Part shown: positions 1 through 7,562 of the stretch, one piece after another
Layout: every line of letters begins with the position of its first letter
Position numbering within the stretch: the stretch's first letter is position 1
Source: JBOFMT01 sp051658525
GTDB taxonomy: Bacteria; Bacillota_I; Bacilli_A; Erysipelotrichales; Erysipelotrichaceae
DNA: 49,279 bases
Assembly (NCBI GenBank): GCA_051658525.1
Contig: JBOFMT010000062.1
Location: forward strand, 1-49,279
Direction of reading: 5' to 3'
The notes under the pieces: generated by a model
The model's database searches: none
Told to the model about the DNA's origin: nothing
Seen by the model: only the letters and a program-made list of their open reading frames with translations
Position numbers and translations under genes: made by a program

Positions 1-921
1 TATCAACAACTCAAAGAATATTATTATGATTTACCGTTGTTGAAGGATCCTCTCTGGTTTTTGAATTTAATGCAGCAGTGGGCAAAACACGCTTTAGGGG
101 AAAACGTCAAGACTCAACATGTTAAGCATACGGAGATGGAAGCTTTAAATCTTCATTACTTGGTGCCGGAAGACCCTATTGTAAGTATGCGGATTTTAGA
201 AGAGCGTTATGCTGCGGAACAAGACTTGTTTTTAGCAGTTCAATATGGAAACTATCAAAAAATGTATGAGTTACTGGAGAGTGGGATGATACATCGTTTT
301 GCTAAGCGAGTTGATGATCCGTTATTAGAAGCAAGACATCGTCTGATTGTCTTCAATACTCTAATGCGTCGTGCGGTATATCAAGGTGGTGTGCATCCTT
401 TACACATTGATCGCTTATCCAATCATCTTGCTATTTGTATCAATACACTCGAAGATCCGCAACAAGCAGATGGGCTGATGAAGCAAATCGTAACGAGTTA
501 TTTTTCTTTGGTAAAAGAGCATTCCCTTGCGCAATACTCTAAACCGGTACAAACGATGCTAGCAACCATTGATGCTTCCTTGGTCGCTGATTTACGATTG
601 CAGCGGTTTTCAGAATCATTGTTTATGAATGCAAGCTACTTATCTACATTATTTAAAAAGGAAGTAGGAAAGACGCTGACGGATTATGTAAATGATAAAC
701 GTTTGCAATTTAGTAAAACACTGTTAACGACCACAACCTTATCGATGCAGGAAATTGCAATTGGATGTGGGGTTAAAGATTTGCATTATTATACGCGATT
801 GTTTAAACAGTATGAAGGTTGTACCCCCTCTCAATATCGTAAACTACACACAAAAGCAAAAAAAATAAGGATTAGTCCTTATTTTTTTTCATCTGTAATA
901 CCACGTACTTCATCTAAATAA
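1..921 (+). CDS. AraC-family transcriptional regulator, 5' truncated by the window edge
   Basis: The reading frame is open from base 1, so the true start lies outside the window. The visible 306 codons end in an AraC/XylS-type DNA-binding domain of about 90 residues with two helix-turn-helices. The first is around RFSESLFMNASYLSTLFKKE and the second around LSMQEIAIGCGVKDLHYYTRLFK, closing with the typical CTPSQYRKL. The preceding part has no recognisable sugar-binding fold. The last ~20 codons run through a bidirectional terminator and overlap the end of the convergent YheO-type gene by 43 nt. This tail (KKIRISPYFFSS) is therefore probably an accidental extension. It may regulate the neighbouring uronate genes, but no target is visible. 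Confidence 0.85.
   Translation, partial: YQQLKEYYYDLPLLKDPLWFLNLMQQWAKHALGENVKTQHVKHTEMEALNLHYLVPEDPIVSMRILEERYAAEQDLFLAVQYGNYQKMYELLESGMIHRFAKRVDDPLLEARHRLIVFNTLMRRAVYQGGVHPLHIDRLSNHLAICINTLEDPQQADGLMKQIVTSYFSLVKEHSLAQYSKPVQTMLATIDASLVADLRLQRFSESLFMNASYLSTLFKKEVGKTLTDYVNDKRLQFSKTLLTTTTLSMQEIAIGCGVKDLHYYTRLFKQYEGCTPSQYRKLHTKAKKIRISPYFFSSVIPRTSSK
858..889. terminator. Bidirectional rho-independent terminator
   Basis: ATAAGGA-ttag-TCCTTAT stem, flanked by an A run on the left and a T run on the right, so it can work for both convergent genes. It lies inside the coding 3' end of the AraC-type gene and reaches the stop codon of the minus-strand gene (879-881). Confidence 0.8.
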
Positions 922-1532
922 TTATAGAGGGTAAATTTTGAAATACCGAGCAGACGACAAATTCGCTCTCCGCTCTTGGTGATTAAGAATGCTCCCTTTT
1001 CGTCTAATAACTTTACAATTTTTGTTTTCTCATTCTTGTGTAACTCGTGTAATGGTTGATCGTACTTGAGTTCGATACTGGCGATGAGTTGGTCGAGTAA
1101 TTGAGCGACATCTAAAAATTGTTCGCTTTTTTCTAAATCTAGTGGAGTAACGCCGATCAGCGATCCCATTGCTTTTTGTGCATCTAAAAAAGAAGTGAGA
1201 TCATAGTTTAAACATAGACTACCGACGATATCTCCTTCCTCATTGCGAAAAAAAGTTGAGGAATTTTTGATATAGCGATTGTTGTTTGTGCGCATGACTT
1301 TGTTGTATTTGTGTGTTTCATTGCGCTCTCCCCGTAAAACTTCCAAGCCCCATTTATCGCCTCCATCACCTATACTTCGACCGGTGATGTGCCCATTGCG
1401 AATATCAATAATTGTTTTATCGTAGTCTTTTAGGTTATCATGCAGTACGATTTCACAGGTCGTACCTAGATGATTTTCTAGTAAATCGACAATTTGATCC
1501 AATTGATCTTTGATTTCGTATATATCTTTCAT
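879..1532 (-). CDS. YheO-type PAS/HTH transcriptional regulator
   Basis: 217 residues, the usual size of the family (DauR/YheO-like). The N-terminal half is the YheO-type PAS sensor: a LGTTCEIVLHD start, GHITGRSIGDGG, then GDIVGSLCLNYDLT. The C-terminal ~60 residues hold a helix-turn-helix (KLLDEKGAFLITKSGERICRLLGISKFTLYNYLDEVRG). The ATG at 1532 has AAGGAG 9 nt upstream. It is divergent from kdgA with a 209 bp shared control region, so it may regulate the KDG/KDPG genes. A TATCGG/CCGATA palindrome sits between its own -35 and -10 and suggests autoregulation. The ligand is unknown. Confidence 0.85.
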   Translation of the reverse strand: MKDIYEIKDQLDQIVDLLENHLGTTCEIVLHDNLKDYDKTIIDIRNGHITGRSIGDGGDKWGLEVLRGERNETHKYNKVMRTNNNRYIKNSSTFFRNEEGDIVGSLCLNYDLTSFLDAQKAMGSLIGVTPLDLEKSEQFLDVAQLLDQLIASIELKYDQPLHELHKNEKTKIVKLLDEKGAFLITKSGERICRLLGISKFTLYNYLDEVRGITDEKK

Positions 1533-1556
1533 TTAGTTGGTCTCCTTATGGAGTAT

Positions 1557-1585
1557 ATTGTATCGGAAAAACCGATAGAAAGCAA
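1557..1585 (-). promoter_or_regulatory. Promoter of the YheO-type regulator with palindrome in the spacer
   Basis: On the minus strand TTGCTT (1580-1585), 17 bp, TACAAT (1557-1562). The spacer and -10 are overlapped by the inverted repeat TATCGG-aaaaa-CCGATA (1561-1577), a good candidate for an autorepression operator. Confidence 0.65.
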
Positions 1586-1592
1586 ATACTAT

Positions 1593-1630
1593 CTAACAAA
1601 TAAGTAGATTACAACCTTACTTTTTGTTAG
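1593..1630. repeat. CTAACA/TGTTAG inverted element upstream of kdgA
   Basis: CTAACAAATAAGTAG (1593-1607) faces CTTACTTTTTGTTAG (1616-1630). The second arm, read on the other strand, is identical over 15 bp to 6398-6412 upstream of uxuA. This points to a regulator site shared by the two uronate promoters. Confidence 0.5.
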
Positions 1631-1631
1631 T

Positions 1632-1645
1632 TTTAAGCACTTACA
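1632..1645 (+). promoter_or_regulatory. Weak cre-like site
   Basis: TTTAAGCACTTACA matches the cre consensus TGWNANCGNTNWCA at 12 of 14 positions but misses the central CG. It lies about 45 bp upstream of the kdgA -35. Confidence 0.25.
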
Positions 1646-1689
1646 AATGCGATAAATTAAAATAATTCTAAAAAAAAGTAGAAATATTG

Positions 1690-1718
1690 TTGAAAAGCTA
1701 AAAAAAAGTATGTATAAT
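1690..1718 (+). promoter_or_regulatory. Promoter of kdgA-kdgK
   Basis: TTGAAA (1690-1695), 17 bp spacer, perfect TATAAT (1713-1718). The kdgA ATG follows at 1742 with the ribosome binding site AGGAG just before it. Confidence 0.75.
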
Positions 1719-1741
1719 GAGGGCATGAACAGGAGAACGTT

Positions 1742-2686
1742 ATGAAACAATTACTTCAAAAAATTTCCGAAATCGGAATTGTTCCGGTTGTTAAGATTGA
1801 TCGTAAAGAAGATGCCTTACCATTAGCGAAAGCACTGATTAAAGGTGGGATGCCAATCGCAGAAATTACCTTCCGTACCGAATGTGCGGCTGAGGCGATT
1901 GAAAAAATCGCAAAAGCATATCCTGAAATGATCTTGGGCGCGGGTACGGTATTAACCACAAACCAAGTGGATGAGGCGATAGCTGCTGGTGCACACTTTA
2001 TTGTATCACCAGGATTAAATCCAGAGATTGTAACGTATTGTAATGAAAAACAAATTTGTATTGTACCAGGAGTTGGGAATGCGAGTGATATTGAATTGGC
2101 TATTTCTTTAGGGCTTGATCATGTTAAATTTTTCCCAGCAGAACCATTGGGTGGAATCAAAATGATCAAAGCCTTGGCAGCACCTTATGGAAATGTAAAA
2201 TTTATGCCAACGGGAGGTATTAGTGCTTCTAATGTTGGTGAATACTTAGCGAATGATAAAATTTTATGCTGTGGCGGAAGCTGGATGGTCGATCCTGCGA
2301 TGGTTGCCGCCGGTCGTTTTGATTTAATTGAACAAAAAACAAAAGAAGCGATTCAAGGGATGTTACAACTTCGTTTGTTGCATGTTGGTGTCAACGATGC
2401 AAGTGCAACCGATGAATTTGCTCACCTATTACAACAACCAAAACGTGAGACAAGTATGTCTTGGTTTGTTGGTGAAACCATCGAAGTAATGAAAGATGGT
2501 GGGCGAGGGACGCATGGTCATATTGCTTATGCAACCTGTGATATTACCAGAGCAAAAGCTTATTTTGAACGCATGGGATACGACTTTTTAGACGATAGTG
2601 CAAGTTATAACGAAAAAGGAAAACTAAAATCGATTTACTTTACACAAACCATTGGGGGCTTTGCTGTCCATTTGGTACAACAATAA
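1742..2686 (+). CDS. kdgA: 2-keto-3-deoxy-6-phosphogluconate aldolase with C-terminal VOC-like domain
   Basis: Residues 1-205 are a class I KDPG/KHG aldolase. Visible motifs are GMPIAEITFRT (catalytic Glu), LGAGTVLT, VSPGLNPEIV, the Schiff-base lysine in DHVKFFPAE and FMPTGGIS. The enzyme splits KDPG into pyruvate and glyceraldehyde 3-phosphate, the last step of hexuronate breakdown. Aldolases alone are about 210 residues; this protein has 314. The extra ~105 residues (LLHVGVNDASA... FAVHLVQQ) look like a vicinal-oxygen-chelate/glyoxalase-type module. The role of that module is unknown. kdgK follows after 9 nt, and the two form an operon. Confidence 0.9.
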   Translation: MKQLLQKISEIGIVPVVKIDRKEDALPLAKALIKGGMPIAEITFRTECAAEAIEKIAKAYPEMILGAGTVLTTNQVDEAIAAGAHFIVSPGLNPEIVTYCNEKQICIVPGVGNASDIELAISLGLDHVKFFPAEPLGGIKMIKALAAPYGNVKFMPTGGISASNVGEYLANDKILCCGGSWMVDPAMVAAGRFDLIEQKTKEAIQGMLQLRLLHVGVNDASATDEFAHLLQQPKRETSMSWFVGETIEVMKDGGRGTHGHIAYATCDITRAKAYFERMGYDFLDDSASYNEKGKLKSIYFTQTIGGFAVHLVQQ

Positions 2687-2695
2687 GGGGAACAT

Positions 2696-3718
2696 ATGAA
2701 AAAAATAGTAACATTTGGTGAGATTATGCTACGTCTTGCCCCAGAAGGATATTTAAGATTTAACCAAGCAGACCGTTTTCAAGCAACATATGGTGGAGGA
2801 GAAGCGAATGTCGCTGTCTCACTTTGTAACTATGGGATGCAAGCAAGCTTTGTAACAAAACTACCAACACACGAGATTGGTCAAGCAGCTGTGAATGATT
2901 TACGTCGTTACGGTGTTGATACTACCAAAATTACGCGTGGTGGAGAACGCGTTGGTATCTACTTCTTGGAAAAAGGAGCAAGCCAGCGTGCAAGTAATGT
3001 TATTTATGATCGTGCACACTCTAGTATTGCAACGGCTCGTGTAGAGGATTTTGTATGGGATGAAATTTTTGAAGGTGTGGACTGGTTCCACTTTACTGGA
3101 ATTACACCAGCACTTGGTAGCAATGTTGCAGCCATTACGTTAGATGCGTTACAAGCAGCCAAAGCACGTGGTGTACAAGTAAGTTGTGACTTGAACTTTA
3201 GAAAGAAATTATGGACAAGTGCACAAGCGAATCTAACGATGAGTGGACTGATGGAATATGTTGATGTATGTATTGCCAATGAAGAAGATGCACATAAAGT
3301 GTTTGGGATTCAAGCAGAAGATAACAATGTGGAACAAGGTGACTTGAATCACGAAGGATATGTTAGTGTAGCAAAACAACTAGTTGATCGCTTTGGTTTT
3401 AAAAAAGTTGCAATTACACTACGTACGAGTATTACTGCAGATGATAACAAATGGGCTGCGATGTTATACGATGGGGAGGATGCCTATTTCTCTAAATCGT
3501 ATGATGTACATATTGTTGACCGTGTCGGAGGGGGAGACTCTTTTGGTGGAGGTTTAATCTATGCGATGTTATCTGACTTCAACAATCAGGATACGATTGA
3601 ATTTGCAACGGCTGCAAGTTGTTTAAAACATGCAATCGAAGGTGATTACAACCGTGTGAGTGTAAAAGAAGTACTTACTTTGATGCAAGGAGATGGAAGC
3701 GGGCGCGTCCAACGCTAG
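2696..3718 (+). CDS. kdgK: 2-keto-3-deoxygluconate kinase (PfkB family)
   Basis: 340 residues, ribokinase/PfkB fold. The N-terminus MKKIVTFGEIMLRLAPEG and the glycine-rich substrate segment TYGGGEANVAVSL are typical of KDG kinases. Near the C-terminus VDRVGGGDSFGGG carries the catalytic Asp of the GxGD motif. It phosphorylates KDG with ATP to KDPG, the substrate of the upstream aldolase. ATG at 2696 follows AAGGGG. The gene ends at a weak terminator. Confidence 0.9.
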   Translation: MKKIVTFGEIMLRLAPEGYLRFNQADRFQATYGGGEANVAVSLCNYGMQASFVTKLPTHEIGQAAVNDLRRYGVDTTKITRGGERVGIYFLEKGASQRASNVIYDRAHSSIATARVEDFVWDEIFEGVDWFHFTGITPALGSNVAAITLDALQAAKARGVQVSCDLNFRKKLWTSAQANLTMSGLMEYVDVCIANEEDAHKVFGIQAEDNNVEQGDLNHEGYVSVAKQLVDRFGFKKVAITLRTSITADDNKWAAMLYDGEDAYFSKSYDVHIVDRVGGGDSFGGGLIYAMLSDFNNQDTIEFATAASCLKHAIEGDYNRVSVKEVLTLMQGDGSGRVQR

Positions 3719-3808
3719 CAAAAACTACAAGTTTGTCCCTGTCATAATCTAGGTCCTCCAACCAATCGATATCAAACAAATTTTGTAACCATTTCTTGTA
3801 TATAAATC

Positions 3809-3838
3809 AAAAAGCGTCAATTTTATGGCGTTTTTTTT
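3809..3838 (+). terminator. Probable terminator after kdgK
   Basis: Imperfect stem AAAA(G)CGTC...GGCGTTTT with one bulge and a G-U pair, followed by eight T. The 90 bp between kdgK and this hairpin hold nothing I recognise. Confidence 0.5.
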
Positions 3839-3877
3839 ACTGTTTTTTAACTTTGTGAAGAGATACACCAGAAGATA

Positions 3878-3905
3878 TTGACAAATAAATGCACTTTGTT
3901 ACACT
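3878..3905 (+). promoter_or_regulatory. Promoter of the GntR/FCD regulator
   Basis: Perfect TTGACA (3878-3883), 16 bp spacer, TACACT (3900-3905). The ribosome binding site GGGAGG lies ahead of the ATG at 3952. Confidence 0.65.
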
Positions 3906-3951
3906 TAAAGGGAAACAAAAAAAGGGGAAATAAAATAGAAGGGAGGACACA

Positions 3952-4626
3952 ATGGCAAAGATAACATCAGGAGAATATGTCTATCAGGAATTGAAAAAAC
4001 AAATCATGTTTCTACAATTACTTCCAGGACAACAAATCAATGAAACGGAAACAGCAGCAAGATTTCATGTATCGCGTACTCCAATTCGTGAAGCATTTAG
4101 ACGATTGGAAATGGAAGGTTTGATTGATATCAAACCCCAAAGTGGAACAACGGTATCGCTCATTGATATCGATGAGATTAGTGATATTTTATACATTCGC
4201 GAAAAGTTGGAATTATGTATCTTGCATGATATTAAAAATTTAAGTGAATCTCAAATTTTAAAATTACGTGTATTGTTGTTGCAAGAAAAAGAACTGATTG
4301 AGCAACATGGCGATCCGTTTGAAAAAGCACAACAGTTTTTAGAACTGGATAATCTATTGCATGAGAAATTTTTCAAATTGGCAAACAAATCAACCATTTG
4401 GAAACGCATCTCGCAAGACCAACCACACTATAACCGAATTCGTGTATTGACCAATGCGTATGCAGCAGCGGATTTGCGTACACTGTATGAAGAGCATATT
4501 TCAATTGTAAATGCGTTGGTGGATTATGATTACCAAGCCTTGAATGAACTATATAAGCATCATATCTATGGGGGAATGGATACGTTGGCTAAAATTGTGA
4601 ATGAAAATCGTAATTACTTTAAATAA
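3952..4626 (+). CDS. GntR-family regulator, FadR/FCD subfamily, probable uronate repressor
   Basis: 224 residues. Residues 1-70 form the GntR winged helix (LLPGQQINETETAARFHVSR, TPIREAFRRLEMEGLI, PQSGTTVS). The rest is an all-helical FCD effector domain with likely metal ligands in LELDNLLHEKFF, EEHISIV and KHHIYGG. FCD regulators such as UxuR/ExuR sense uronates. It lies directly upstream of the symporter. The palindrome TTGTATACAA in the symporter and uxuA promoters has the GTATAC core expected for this subfamily, so it is the best candidate for their repressor. That assignment is inference. Confidence 0.85.
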   Translation: MAKITSGEYVYQELKKQIMFLQLLPGQQINETETAARFHVSRTPIREAFRRLEMEGLIDIKPQSGTTVSLIDIDEISDILYIREKLELCILHDIKNLSESQILKLRVLLLQEKELIEQHGDPFEKAQQFLELDNLLHEKFFKLANKSTIWKRISQDQPHYNRIRVLTNAYAAADLRTLYEEHISIVNALVDYDYQALNELYKHHIYGGMDTLAKIVNENRNYFK

Positions 4627-4662
4627 AAAAAAGATGAGCTGAACAGCTTCATCTTTTTTTTT
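4625..4662 (+). terminator. Strong terminator after the GntR gene
   Basis: AAGATGA-GCTG-aa-CAGC-t-TCATCTT hairpin with a long T run. Confidence 0.85.
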
Positions 4663-4704
4663 GAACACAATATGTAATTTTGTCAATTAATTCACATCAA
4701 AGGG

Positions 4705-4733
4705 TTTACATTGTATACAAGAGGTGTTATTAT
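4705..4733 (+). promoter_or_regulatory. Promoter of the uronate symporter with operator inside
   Basis: TTTACA (4705-4710), 17 bp, TATTAT (4728-4733). The perfect palindrome TTGTATACAA (4711-4720) begins at the first spacer base, so a bound repressor would block RNA polymerase. The identical palindrome is at 6427-6436. Confidence 0.7.
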
Positions 4734-4740
4734 AAGAACA

Positions 4741-4754
4741 TGAAAGCGGTAACA
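4741..4754 (+). promoter_or_regulatory. cre site (CcpA), perfect consensus match
   Basis: TGAAAGCGGTAACA matches TGWNANCGNTNWCA at all 14 positions and starts 8 nt after the -10 box, at the transcription start. This predicts carbon catabolite repression. Confidence 0.75.
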
Positions 4755-4819
4755 GCGCATTCAGTGGATAAAAGTGTATAGTTCTTTTGCTCAAAGGGGC
4801 AAAAAAATTTCCCCTCCAT

Positions 4820-4833
4820 TGTAAGCGGTTACC
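4820..4833 (+). promoter_or_regulatory. Second cre-like site in the symporter leader
   Basis: TGTAAGCGGTTACC matches the cre consensus at 13 of 14 positions. It lies in the ~145 nt untranslated leader, 79 bp after the first cre. Confidence 0.5.
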
Positions 4834-4883
4834 GATCATAAAATTTGCAACATTGTTTACCCATTTTATAGGAGGAGAATCAA

Positions 4884-6335
4884 ATGGATCAAAACAAGGG
4901 GTCGGTACCACAGTACCATAGAGCCAAGAATTGGCAAGTAGGATTGTTTGCATTAAACAACCTATCCACAAATGTTTATATGTTTATGATGATGTATGTT
5001 TCGTATTATGCAACGGGGATTGCAGGACTTGCAGTCGTTACCGTTTCAACCATTCTTACAGCAATGCGTTTATTTGATGGATTTACAGATCCAATCATCG
5101 GTTTCATTATTGATAAAACGGATACGAAGTTTGGAAAGTTCAGACCATTTATGTTTTTGGGAAATGTTATCTTAGCGGTGATGATCCTGGTTTTACATAA
5201 TACAACGCACTTAGTACCAGAATCATTCCGTTTGTTGTATTTCATTGGTATCTATGGTGTGTATATTATTGGATATACGTTCCAAACAGCATGTACGAAA
5301 GCGGCGCAAGCAGCGCTTACCAATGATCCAAAACAACGTCCAATGTTTACCTTGTTTGATAACATCTACATGATGATTTTCCAAGTTGGTTGGATGTTCT
5401 ATGTTTCAAATATGTTATTGCCGAAGTATGACAATAGCTTTACACTAGGTTTCTTCAATGAATTGTTAGTATTGGGTATCGCATTATCAGCGGTGTTTAT
5501 GATCCTTGCAGTTATTGGGATAGCAAAAAAAGACAACAAAGAGTTCTTCGGAACCGGACAAGAAACAGAACTGAAATTCAAAGATTATTGGCCGGTACTG
5601 AAAAACAATCGCGCAATTCAAATGTTGGTTGTAGCGGCATCTACGGATAAATTGGCTGGTTCAGTTGCGATGAACTCAGTAGTAAGTATTATGTTATTTG
5701 GTATTTTGATGGGGAATTATGCATTGAGTGGACAAATTTCCGCCTTAACAATGATTCCTAACTTAATTTTAATTATGTTTGGTACCCAATTTGCTCGTAA
5801 ATTCGGTCAGAAAAAAGCATTTGTAGTTTCTACATGGGTAGCAGTAATTACTACAGTAGCAATGATGGCCTTATTCTTAGTAGGGGATCCTACAACTATT
5901 TCACTTACAAGCATTAATTTAATTACGGTAGCCTTCATTGTGTTGTTGATCTTAAAATCAGGAATTGGTGCTATTTGTAATGGTATCGTTATTCCGATGA
6001 TTGCAGACTGTGCGGATTATGAAACAGCATTATCTGGTCGTTATGTTCCAGGTATGATGGGAACTTTATTCTCATTTGTTGATAAGTTTATTTCATCTTT
6101 TGCAACGACAGTAATTGGTTTGGGATTAGCTGCCATTGGATTTACAACAGTAATGCCAGATGCAAATACACCTTTAACACAAGGAATCTTCTGGTTAACG
6201 ATGTTCTTATATTTTGTCTTGCCAATTCTAGGATACATTGCAAGTATTATCGCAATGAAATTCTATCCATTGGATCAAACGAAAATGGAAGAAGTACAAG
6301 CAGAAATTGCAGCAATTAAAGCAGGTAACGCCTAA
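4884..6335 (+). CDS. GPH-family sugar (glucuronide/uronate):cation symporter
   Basis: 483 residues, about 12 hydrophobic segments, MFS fold of the glycoside-pentoside-hexuronide family. The early motif RLFDGFTDPIIGFIIDKT followed by KFGKFRPFMFLG is the GPH signature, as in UidB, MelB and XynB relatives. It should carry a uronate or glucuronide across the membrane with Na+ or H+. The ATG at 4884 follows AGGAGGAG. It is a single-gene unit with its own terminator, between the GntR gene and uxuA, and is under the predicted GntR and CcpA control. The exact substrate, free uronate or glucuronide, cannot be told from sequence. Confidence 0.85.
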   Translation: MDQNKGSVPQYHRAKNWQVGLFALNNLSTNVYMFMMMYVSYYATGIAGLAVVTVSTILTAMRLFDGFTDPIIGFIIDKTDTKFGKFRPFMFLGNVILAVMILVLHNTTHLVPESFRLLYFIGIYGVYIIGYTFQTACTKAAQAALTNDPKQRPMFTLFDNIYMMIFQVGWMFYVSNMLLPKYDNSFTLGFFNELLVLGIALSAVFMILAVIGIAKKDNKEFFGTGQETELKFKDYWPVLKNNRAIQMLVVAASTDKLAGSVAMNSVVSIMLFGILMGNYALSGQISALTMIPNLILIMFGTQFARKFGQKKAFVVSTWVAVITTVAMMALFLVGDPTTISLTSINLITVAFIVLLILKSGIGAICNGIVIPMIADCADYETALSGRYVPGMMGTLFSFVDKFISSFATTVIGLGLAAIGFTTVMPDANTPLTQGIFWLTMFLYFVLPILGYIASIIAMKFYPLDQTKMEEVQAEIAAIKAGNA

Positions 6336-6338
6336 TAA

Positions 6339-6369
6339 GAAGCCATCCTAGCGATGGCTTTTCTTTTTG
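6339..6369 (+). terminator. Terminator after the symporter
   Basis: AGCCATC-ctagc-GATGGCT stem followed by TTTCTTTTT. Confidence 0.8.
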
Positions 6370-6397
6370 AAATAATATAGTTTTACGAATACAGGTT

Positions 6398-6412
6398 CTA
6401 ACAAAAAGTAAG
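6398..6412 (+). repeat. 15-bp element shared (inverted) with the kdgA control region
   Basis: CTAACAAAAAGTAAG is the exact reverse complement of 1616-1630. A further CTAACA-tt-TGTTAG inverted repeat lies at 6486-6499, just after the uxuA transcription start. Confidence 0.5.
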
Positions 6413-6426
6413 ATAATTTAGACTTA

Positions 6427-6436
6427 TTGTATACAA
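6427..6436. promoter_or_regulatory. GntR-type operator upstream of uxuA
   Basis: Perfect palindrome TTGTATACAA, identical to 4711-4720. Here it lies 6 bp upstream of the -35 box rather than between -35 and -10. Confidence 0.6.
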
Positions 6437-6441
6437 CAGTA

Positions 6442-6470
6442 TTTACAAAGGATACAATTAGTGCTAAAAT
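6442..6470 (+). promoter_or_regulatory. Promoter of the uxuA-uxaC operon
   Basis: TTTACA (6442-6447), 17 bp, TAAAAT (6465-6470). The longest open frame of uxuA would begin at 6471, before the transcription start. This excludes that start and supports 6516. Confidence 0.7.
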
Positions 6471-6477
6471 ATGATTA

Positions 6478-6491
6478 TGGAAACGCTAACA
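6478..6491 (+). promoter_or_regulatory. cre site (CcpA) at the uxuA transcription start
   Basis: TGGAAACGCTAACA matches the cre consensus at 13 of 14 positions. It begins 8 nt after the -10, exactly as in the symporter promoter. Confidence 0.6.
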
Positions 6492-6515
6492 TTTGTTAGA
6501 GAAGGGATAGTTTCA

Positions 6516-7562
6516 ATGAAAATGACATTTCGATGGTACGGAAGTGACGATCCGGTAACCTTACAAAATATACGTCAAATTCCAAATATGAGCGGAGTTG
6601 TTACTGCGGTATACAGCGTTCCCGTTGGTGATGTTTGGCCAATGGAGGATATCGTTGCTTTAAAAGCAGACGTGGAAGCAAAAGGATTGGAAATGGAAGT
6701 GATTGAATCGGTTCCAGTACATGAAGATATTAAATTGCGTCGTGGAAACTACAAACAGTATATCGAGAATTATAAAGAGAATATTCGCCGGTTGGGCAGT
6801 GTTGGTGTGAAATGTATTTGTTACAACTTCATGCCTGTCTTTGACTGGACACGTTCACAACTCGATAAAGAATTACCAGATGGTTCCAATGCACTTGTTT
6901 ATTATAAGGAACATGTAGATCAGTTAGACCCAACAAAACTTGCGCTACCTGGCTGGGATGCAAGTTATTCACCTGATCAAATCAAAGAGTTGATTGATGC
7001 ATATCAAGCACAAGGGGAAGAAGGGTTATGGGAAGCGTTGGATGAATTTATCCAAGCAATCTTACCCGTTGCGATTGAAGCAGATGTAAATATGGCAATT
7101 CACCCAGATGATCCACCTTGGTCGATCTTTGGAATTCCAAGAATTATTACGAAGGAAGAAAATTTGGATCGCTTCTTAGCATTATATGACGATACACATC
7201 ATGGTCTTACCTTATGTTCTGGAAGTCTTGGTTGTGCAACATTCAATGATTACACTGCAATGGTAAGAAAATATGGAGCAATGGGACGCATTCACTTTGC
7301 TCATGTTAGAAACATTAAAATCTTAGCCGATGGAAGCTTTGAAGAAAGTGCCCACTATTCTCCTTGTGGAAGTTTAGATCTTGTGGAAATCTTAAAAGCT
7401 TATCATGAAGTAGGTTTTAAAGGATATTTACGTCCAGATCATGGTCGCATGATTTGGGGAGAAACGGGAAAACCTGGTTATGGTTTATATGACCGAGCAC
7501 TTGGTGCGATGTATATGACCGGAATTTGGGAAACCCTCGATAAATTAAAGGAGAATAAGTAG
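6516..7562 (+). CDS. uxuA: D-mannonate dehydratase
   Basis: 348 residues from the ATG at 6516, which has AGAAGGGA 9 nt upstream and begins MKMTFRWYGSDDPVTL, the classical UxuA N-terminus. Conserved blocks include RGNYKQYIENYKENIRRLG, CYNFMPVFDWTR, MAIHPDDPPW, LCSGSLG, HFAHVRN and LRPDHGR. His, Cys and Asp residues in these blocks ligate the metal in the xylose-isomerase-like TIM barrel. It dehydrates D-mannonate to KDG, which feeds kdgK. It is the first gene of a seven-gene operon. Confidence 0.95.
   Translation: MKMTFRWYGSDDPVTLQNIRQIPNMSGVVTAVYSVPVGDVWPMEDIVALKADVEAKGLEMEVIESVPVHEDIKLRRGNYKQYIENYKENIRRLGSVGVKCICYNFMPVFDWTRSQLDKELPDGSNALVYYKEHVDQLDPTKLALPGWDASYSPDQIKELIDAYQAQGEEGLWEALDEFIQAILPVAIEADVNMAIHPDDPPWSIFGIPRIITKEENLDRFLALYDDTHHGLTLCSGSLGCATFNDYTAMVRKYGAMGRIHFAHVRNIKILADGSFEESAHYSPCGSLDLVEILKAYHEVGFKGYLRPDHGRMIWGETGKPGYGLYDRALGAMYMTGIWETLDKLKENK

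Noticed and set aside
3719..3808. Riboswitch or small RNA between kdgK and the GntR gene
   Set aside because: I see no stable conserved structure, only a downstream terminator.
6471..6515. Upstream start for uxuA at ATG 6471
   Set aside because: It begins directly after the -10 box, before the expected transcription start. The ATG at 6516 has a good ribosome binding site and the normal UxuA N-terminus.
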